From: an uncultured Rhodanobacteraceae bacterium
GTDB lineage: Bacteria; Pseudomonadota; Gammaproteobacteria; Xanthomonadales; Rhodanobacteraceae
Length of the DNA: 8,065 nt
Assembly (NCBI GenBank): GCA_937902695.1
Contig: CALFNI010000060.1
Location: forward strand, 1 to 8,065
Reading direction: 5' to 3'
Part shown: one piece after another, positions 6,096 to 8,065 of the stretch
Layout of the letters: each line of letters opens with the position of its first letter
How positions within the stretch are numbered: the stretch's first letter is position 1
Made by a program: the position numbers and the translations under genes
Notes under the pieces: model-generated
Told to the model about the DNA's origin: nothing
Database searches by the model: none
The model's input: only the letters and a program-made list of their open reading frames with translations

Positions 6096-7988
6096 TCAGC
6101 GACTTTCGGCGAGGTACGTATAGGCGGTCAAGCCCGCCTCGAGCGTCGCCTCGATGCGCGACGCTTCCTCGCCGTCGAGTCCGGCGCCGCGAATCTTGTC
6201 GCGATACGCCGCGCGCAACGCGCCAAGGTCGTAGCCCACGTAGTCGAGCATGACGTCCGCCGTATCGCCGCGCTTGACGTGCGCGAACGCATAGCCGCCG
6301 TCGGCGTCGATGCGCACGTTGACCGCGTCGGTGTCGCCGAAAAGATTGTGGATGTCGCCGAGCGTTTCCTGGTACGCGCCGACGAGAAAAATGCCGAGCC
6401 GGTACGGCACGCCGTCGCGAAGCGCGTGCAGCGGCAGCGACACGTCGACGCCGTCCGAATCGACATACTGGTCGATGCGCCCGTCCGAATCGCAGGTCAG
6501 GTCGGCGATCACGCCGCGCCGCTCCGGCGCGCGGTCGAGCCCGTCGATCGGCACGATCGGAAACACCTGATCGATCGCCCAGACATCCGGGATCGATTCG
6601 AACACCGAGAAATTGACGAAGTACTTGTCGACGAGCTTCGTGTTGAGCTCGTCGATGATCTGCCGCTGCGGCGGCTCCTCCGGCTTCAGGCGCGGGCGCA
6701 CGGCATTGAGGATCGCGTAATAGAGATCGTCGAGCCGCGCGCGATCGGCGAGTCCGAGCTGACCGAGCGCGTACAGCGAATGCCCTTCGCTGAGGCGGTA
6801 CTGCGCCTCGTGATAGAGCTCGCTCGGCGGGCGGGCGTCGATTTCGTCGAGGATCTCGCGAAGATGCCGCAGCACGAGCGGCTCGTCGGCGCGCGGCGGC
6901 GGCACGGCGCCCTCGGGTGCCATCTCGACCTCGCTCACGTTGACGACGAGCACCGCGTGATGCGCCGTCATCGCCCGGCCCGATTCGGTCAGGACGCGCG
7001 GCGGCCTGAAGCCGAGCTCATCGGCCGCTTCGGCGATTGCCTGCACGACCGTCGACGCGTACTGCTCGAGGCCGTAGTTGATCGAGCACTCCGAGCGCGA
7101 GCGCGTGCCTTCGTAGTCGACGCCGAGGCCGCCGCCGACATCGAGGTAGTCGATCGCGACGCCGGCCTTTTCGAGCTCGACGACGTAGCGCACCGCCTCG
7201 CGCATGCCGCCGGCGATGTCGCGCACGTTCGACATCTGCGAGCCCATGTGGAAATGGAGGAGCTTGAGCGTGTGCGAAAGCGTCGCGGCTTTCAGCTCGT
7301 CGAGGAGGTCGAGCAGCTGCCGCGGCGTCAGGCCGAACTTGCCCTTGTCGCCGCCGGTGTTCTGCCACTTGCCCGCACCGAGGCTCGCAAGGCGCATGCG
7401 CACGCCGAGCAGCGGCTCGACGCCGAGCGCGCGCGCCTCCTCGATCACATGACCGAGCTCGCTCGGCTTTTCGATGACGATATAGATCTCGAGCCCGAGC
7501 TTCCGGCCGATCAGCGCGAGGCGCACGTACTCGCGATCCTTGTAGCCGTTGCAGATGACGACGCTGCCCGGCTTGGCGAGCGCGAGCACGGCCATCAGCT
7601 CCGGCTTCGAGCCTGCTTCGAGGCCGAAGCCTTCGCCGCCGCTCGCGGCGAGCTCGCCGGCGACGCCCTTCTGCTGGTTCACCTTGATCGGGTAGATCGC
7701 GGTGTAGCCGCCGGGATAGTCCCAGTCGCCCATCGCCTTGGCGAACGCAGCCTGCAGCCGCTCGCGGCGGTCGAGCAGGATGTCGCTGAAGCGGACCAGC
7801 AGCGGCAAGCGCGAGCCCTGCGCCTGCGCGGCCGCGACGACATCGGGCAGCCGGATCTCGGGACCGTCCTCGCGGCGCGGGCGCACGCGCAGCGCGCCGT
7901 CCTCGCCGATATCGAAATAGCCTTCGCCCCAGTTGGCGATCGACCAGGTGCGGCGCGCGTCGGCGATGCTCCAGCGTTGTCCGTTCAC
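6096..7988 (-). CDS. speA: Biosynthetic arginine decarboxylase
   Basis: This cytoplasmic PLP enzyme converts arginine to agmatine and CO2, the first step of the agmatine route to putrescine and spermidine. The 630-aa product is close to the E. coli SpeA length (658 aa) and aligns along its whole length. Visible motifs are YPIKVNQ at 99-105 with the PLP lysine at 102, GLEAGSKPELMAVLA (122-136), VICNGYKDREY (144-154), LLHFHMGSQM (243-252), DVGGGLGVDYEGT (283-295), TESGRAMTAHH (334-344), and LTCDSDG at 497-503, which holds the active-site Cys499 of the fold-III decarboxylases. The C-terminal VGAYQETLGDIHNLFGDT (536-553) is also typical. The start is GTG 7988, not ATG; the next residues (WSIADARRTWSIANW) match the family N-terminus. 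GGAAAA lies upstream as a weak ribosome binding site. A likely promoter stands about 35 bases upstream. No downstream agmatine-processing gene is in view. A reductase gene follows after 145 bases. Confidence 0.97.
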   Translation of the reverse strand: MNGQRWSIADARRTWSIANWGEGYFDIGEDGALRVRPRREDGPEIRLPDVVAAAQAQGSRLPLLVRFSDILLDRRERLQAAFAKAMGDWDYPGGYTAIYPIKVNQQKGVAGELAASGGEGFGLEAGSKPELMAVLALAKPGSVVICNGYKDREYVRLALIGRKLGLEIYIVIEKPSELGHVIEEARALGVEPLLGVRMRLASLGAGKWQNTGGDKGKFGLTPRQLLDLLDELKAATLSHTLKLLHFHMGSQMSNVRDIAGGMREAVRYVVELEKAGVAIDYLDVGGGLGVDYEGTRSRSECSINYGLEQYASTVVQAIAEAADELGFRPPRVLTESGRAMTAHHAVLVVNVSEVEMAPEGAVPPPRADEPLVLRHLREILDEIDARPPSELYHEAQYRLSEGHSLYALGQLGLADRARLDDLYYAILNAVRPRLKPEEPPQRQIIDELNTKLVDKYFVNFSVFESIPDVWAIDQVFPIVPIDGLDRAPERRGVIADLTCDSDGRIDQYVDSDGVDVSLPLHALRDGVPYRLGIFLVGAYQETLGDIHNLFGDTDAVNVRIDADGGYAFAHVKRGDTADVMLDYVGYDLGALRAAYRDKIRGAGLDGEEASRIEATLEAGLTAYTYLAESR

Positions 7989-8021
7989 TTCGTTTTCCGG
8001 GTGCGCGGTGGGCGGCCGCGT

Positions 8022-8050
8022 ATTGTAACGAGCGGAGCGCTACGAAAAAC
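8022..8050 (-). promoter_or_regulatory. Possible sigma-70 promoter for speA
   Basis: On the minus strand TACAAT (8027-8022) is a good -10 match, with five of six consensus bases, and stands out in otherwise GC-rich DNA. The -35 is poor: the T-rich stretch at 8050-8044 lies at a suitable distance (16-17 bases). The start point would fall about 25-30 bases before the GTG start. This is a pattern call only. Confidence 0.42.
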
Positions 8051-8065
8051 CGTTCGGCGCGGCGA

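Overview
The window reads as chromosomal DNA from a high-GC Gram-negative bacterium. A gammaproteobacterium of the Xanthomonadales/Rhodanobacteraceae type is my best guess. That guess rests on the biosynthetic arginine decarboxylase (SpeA, 630 aa), on GC-rich hairpin intergenic repeats, and on secreted proteins ending in a short FxNGFD tail that I recall from that group. No rRNA or marker gene is present to prove it.

Layout. Positions 1-5018 hold a tandem, same-strand array of three paralogous exported beta-propeller proteins of the PQQ-binding-like/BamB-like superfamily. The first lacks its 5' end at the window edge. The second carries an extra C-terminal block of three InlB-B-like (Flg_new_2-type) repeats. 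The third is a plain propeller with a near-ideal ribosome binding site. Gaps between them are 32 and 19 bases with no terminator seen, so they look like one operon whose promoter lies upstream of the window. A strong bidirectional hairpin (5042-5075) separates this array from the genes facing it.

Positions 5075-7988 are on the minus strand. Transcription runs from a likely promoter near 8022-8050 into speA (arginine decarboxylase, GTG start), across a 145-base spacer holding an inverted pair of REP-like hairpins, into a beta-hydroxyacid dehydrogenase (GarR/GlxR/HIBADH/succinic-semialdehyde-reductase family), and ends at the shared hairpin.

How the genes work together. The propellers are probably exported through Sec and act outside the inner membrane; their ligand is unknown. 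The most unusual feature is that all three end in almost the same octapeptide, (I/V)F(G/A)NGFD(P/S). In the middle gene this tail sits after the inserted repeat block, so it behaves like a portable C-terminal signal. SpeA makes agmatine from arginine for polyamine synthesis. A link from SpeA to the neighbouring reductase through putrescine and GABA breakdown is possible but speculative. I found no RNA gene, CRISPR array, insertion sequence, integrase or phage gene.
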